From the NCBI RefSeq assembly GCF_004359215.1, contig NC_090615.1, positions 7,723,814-7,787,813 of the forward strand: a stretch of DNA of 64,000 nucleotides, in the 5' to 3' direction. Below the pieces are notes generated by a model. That model saw only the letters and a program-made list of their open reading frames with translations, was not told where the DNA came from and searched no databases. How positions within the stretch are numbered: the stretch's first letter is position 1; every line of letters starts with the position of its first letter. This stretch comes from Bremia lactucae. Its lineage: Eukaryota; Oomycota; Peronosporomycetes; Peronosporales; Peronosporaceae. This document shows positions 62,756-64,000 of the stretch, piece after piece. A program made the translations under genes and the position numbers.

Positions 62756-64000
62756 ATGGACATGTTAGATGATAGTGGGAATACGCATCACTGACGAGAT
62801 GAAGGAAAAGGTAGCCTTGCTGAATCAGCAAGGCTCTCAACAGGCGGAACTGTTGAGGTTATATCAGGTACAGACCCCTGTACCTGGGATGACGCAAACG
62901 CGTCGTCCCGAAACCTTAAAGATTGACATCTCTAAGTATACGGAGTCGAAGAAGACTTCCTCTTGAGATGGTTTGTCAAGTTGGACGATGCCATAAGGGC
63001 ACGTCACACCGTCGACGAGCAAATGCAAGTCGCATTCGCTCAATTAAATTTAGCAGGTCTTGCCAAAACTTGGGCACAACCTCAAGAGAATTTGCAAATC
63101 TCTTGACTAAAGTTGCTCCAGACACACCATCATTATGTGTCTCTGCACCTGGTGATGAGGAATCCCTCATCACCTCGAAGTTAAAAGTGACAAATGATTT
63201 GTAACTCAGAGCCCTAGTAGACGGTGGAGCGTTGAAGTTAAAAGTGACAAATGATTTATCACTCAGAGCCCTAGTGGACGGCGGAGCGTCGAATAACTTA
63301 TTCGTCGCCAGTCACTATAGGTTGTAGGCTCAAATATGTTGAGCGCAACATCCCTCCAACGAGGATGACGTTTTTTGTAGCGACAGGCGCATCGATAACA
63401 GTAATGAAACGCGTAGTGAAATCTCACTACACGTTAAGAGATTTACAGTACGATGATGATTTCATCGTACAGGGTTTGGAGGATAAATTTGATGTCATCC
63501 TAGGTTTACCTTGGCTCAGAAAATACGAGCCAAGGATTAGCTGGCAGCATCGATCCGTAAAGATGCCTGCCACTTGTTCATCAGATGGCCATCTGATGAA
63601 CGTCTTGGAGCGTCCACAAGCGTGTGGATGTACTACGAGTGAGTGCGATGGCCTCACTTGTGGTACGGTCGTTAGTACAACTGCACAAGATCACAGTGTG
63701 ATTACCAATCACAATGTGGAGTCAGCTGCCGGCGGCTGTGTTAATGCACAGGCAGCGCCGAAGGTCCACCACTCGAAAAGGTCGAGTGGATTGAGACATG
63801 AATGTACGCTTAGTGGGCGACATTCAAGGAGTATACCGGTTGCCCAGAAAGGACAACACGATGATCCAAGGTCGAGTAGAGAGTCGACCGTAGTGGACCC
63901 GACTGTGATAGCGCAATCACACTCGGAAGACGTTGAGGGAAGAGGTCCCCACGTATTTGAGGAGAAATCCCCTCAAATGGTAGAAGTTACTAGACTTCTA
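62756..64000 (+). pseudogene. gag-protease of a plus-strand gypsy element, cut by window end
   Basis: MDMLDDSGN starts 50 bp after the LTR. KEKVALLNQQGSQQAELLRL, then a frameshift, LNLAGLAKTW, and TKVAPDTPSLCVSAPGDEES. The protease region reads LRALVDGGASNN, with DGG where DSG or DTG is usual, and is present twice because of a 57-bp tandem duplication (63177-63290). LEDKFDVILGLPWLRKYEPR and SSDGHLMNVLERPQACG follow, then the linker to the window end. Frameshifts around 62966 and 63330. Confidence 0.8.
63177..63290 (+). repeat. 57-bp tandem duplication in the protease region
   Basis: GAAGTTAAAAGTGACAAATG starts at 63177 and at 63234. The unit is 19 codons, so the duplication is in frame; it repeats LKVTNDL.LRALVDGGA. 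The first copy has TAA where the second has TCA. Confidence 0.95.

Overview
This looks like a stretch of a repeat-rich oomycete (Stramenopiles) genome, most likely a Phytophthora or downy-mildew relative. The basis is eukaryotic housekeeping genes with very short introns (about 47-103 nt), tightly packed divergent gene pairs, and chromodomain-type Ty3/gypsy retroelements of the kind that crowd oomycete genomes. The species cannot be read from the window. Three runs of N (12887-12986, 27461-27560, 30922-31578) are assembly gaps, all inside retroelements.

Host genes sit in three islands. Island 1 (5.9-12.2 kb): a small unknown protein, a PNUTS-like TFIIS-N/ankyrin protein, DNA topoisomerase IB and homoserine kinase. 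Island 2 (15.5-22.1 kb): an unknown basic protein, the autophagy protein ATG6/Beclin 1, a bestrophin-like channel and a single-pass membrane protein. Island 3 (33.6-43.2 kb): the ribosome quality-control ligase Listerin, a prenylatable ubiquitin-fold protein (UBL3/MUB), a small membrane protein, a decayed F-box/CDK-like locus and the Golgi protein SYS1. Several pairs are divergent and share very short promoters. ATG6 and bestrophin start codons are 8 bp apart.

The rest is layered mobile DNA. A minus-strand gypsy element fills 1-5.5 kb. Fragments of several gypsy elements and LTRs lie at 12.3-14.8 and 22.7-32.6 kb. A nearly complete but dead plus-strand element spans 44.5-51.6 kb. A minus-strand element spans 54.6-59.3 kb. 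Another begins at 62.3 kb and runs off the window. There are also two copia-like solo LTRs, two halves of a pogo-like DNA transposase in opposite orientations, and a cluster of possible terminal inverted repeats near 53 kb.

The most notable signal is an accessory reading frame on the strand opposite to gag-pol, starting near the 3' LTR and pointing inward. It is seen in at least seven elements and two LTR lineages. It encodes an acidic Ser/Asp-rich region, a KKPWLLP-type motif and, in one lineage, a coiled coil that overlaps the pol linker antisense. A second signal is a series of hairpins at the 3' end of the LTRs whose pairing is kept by compensatory changes.
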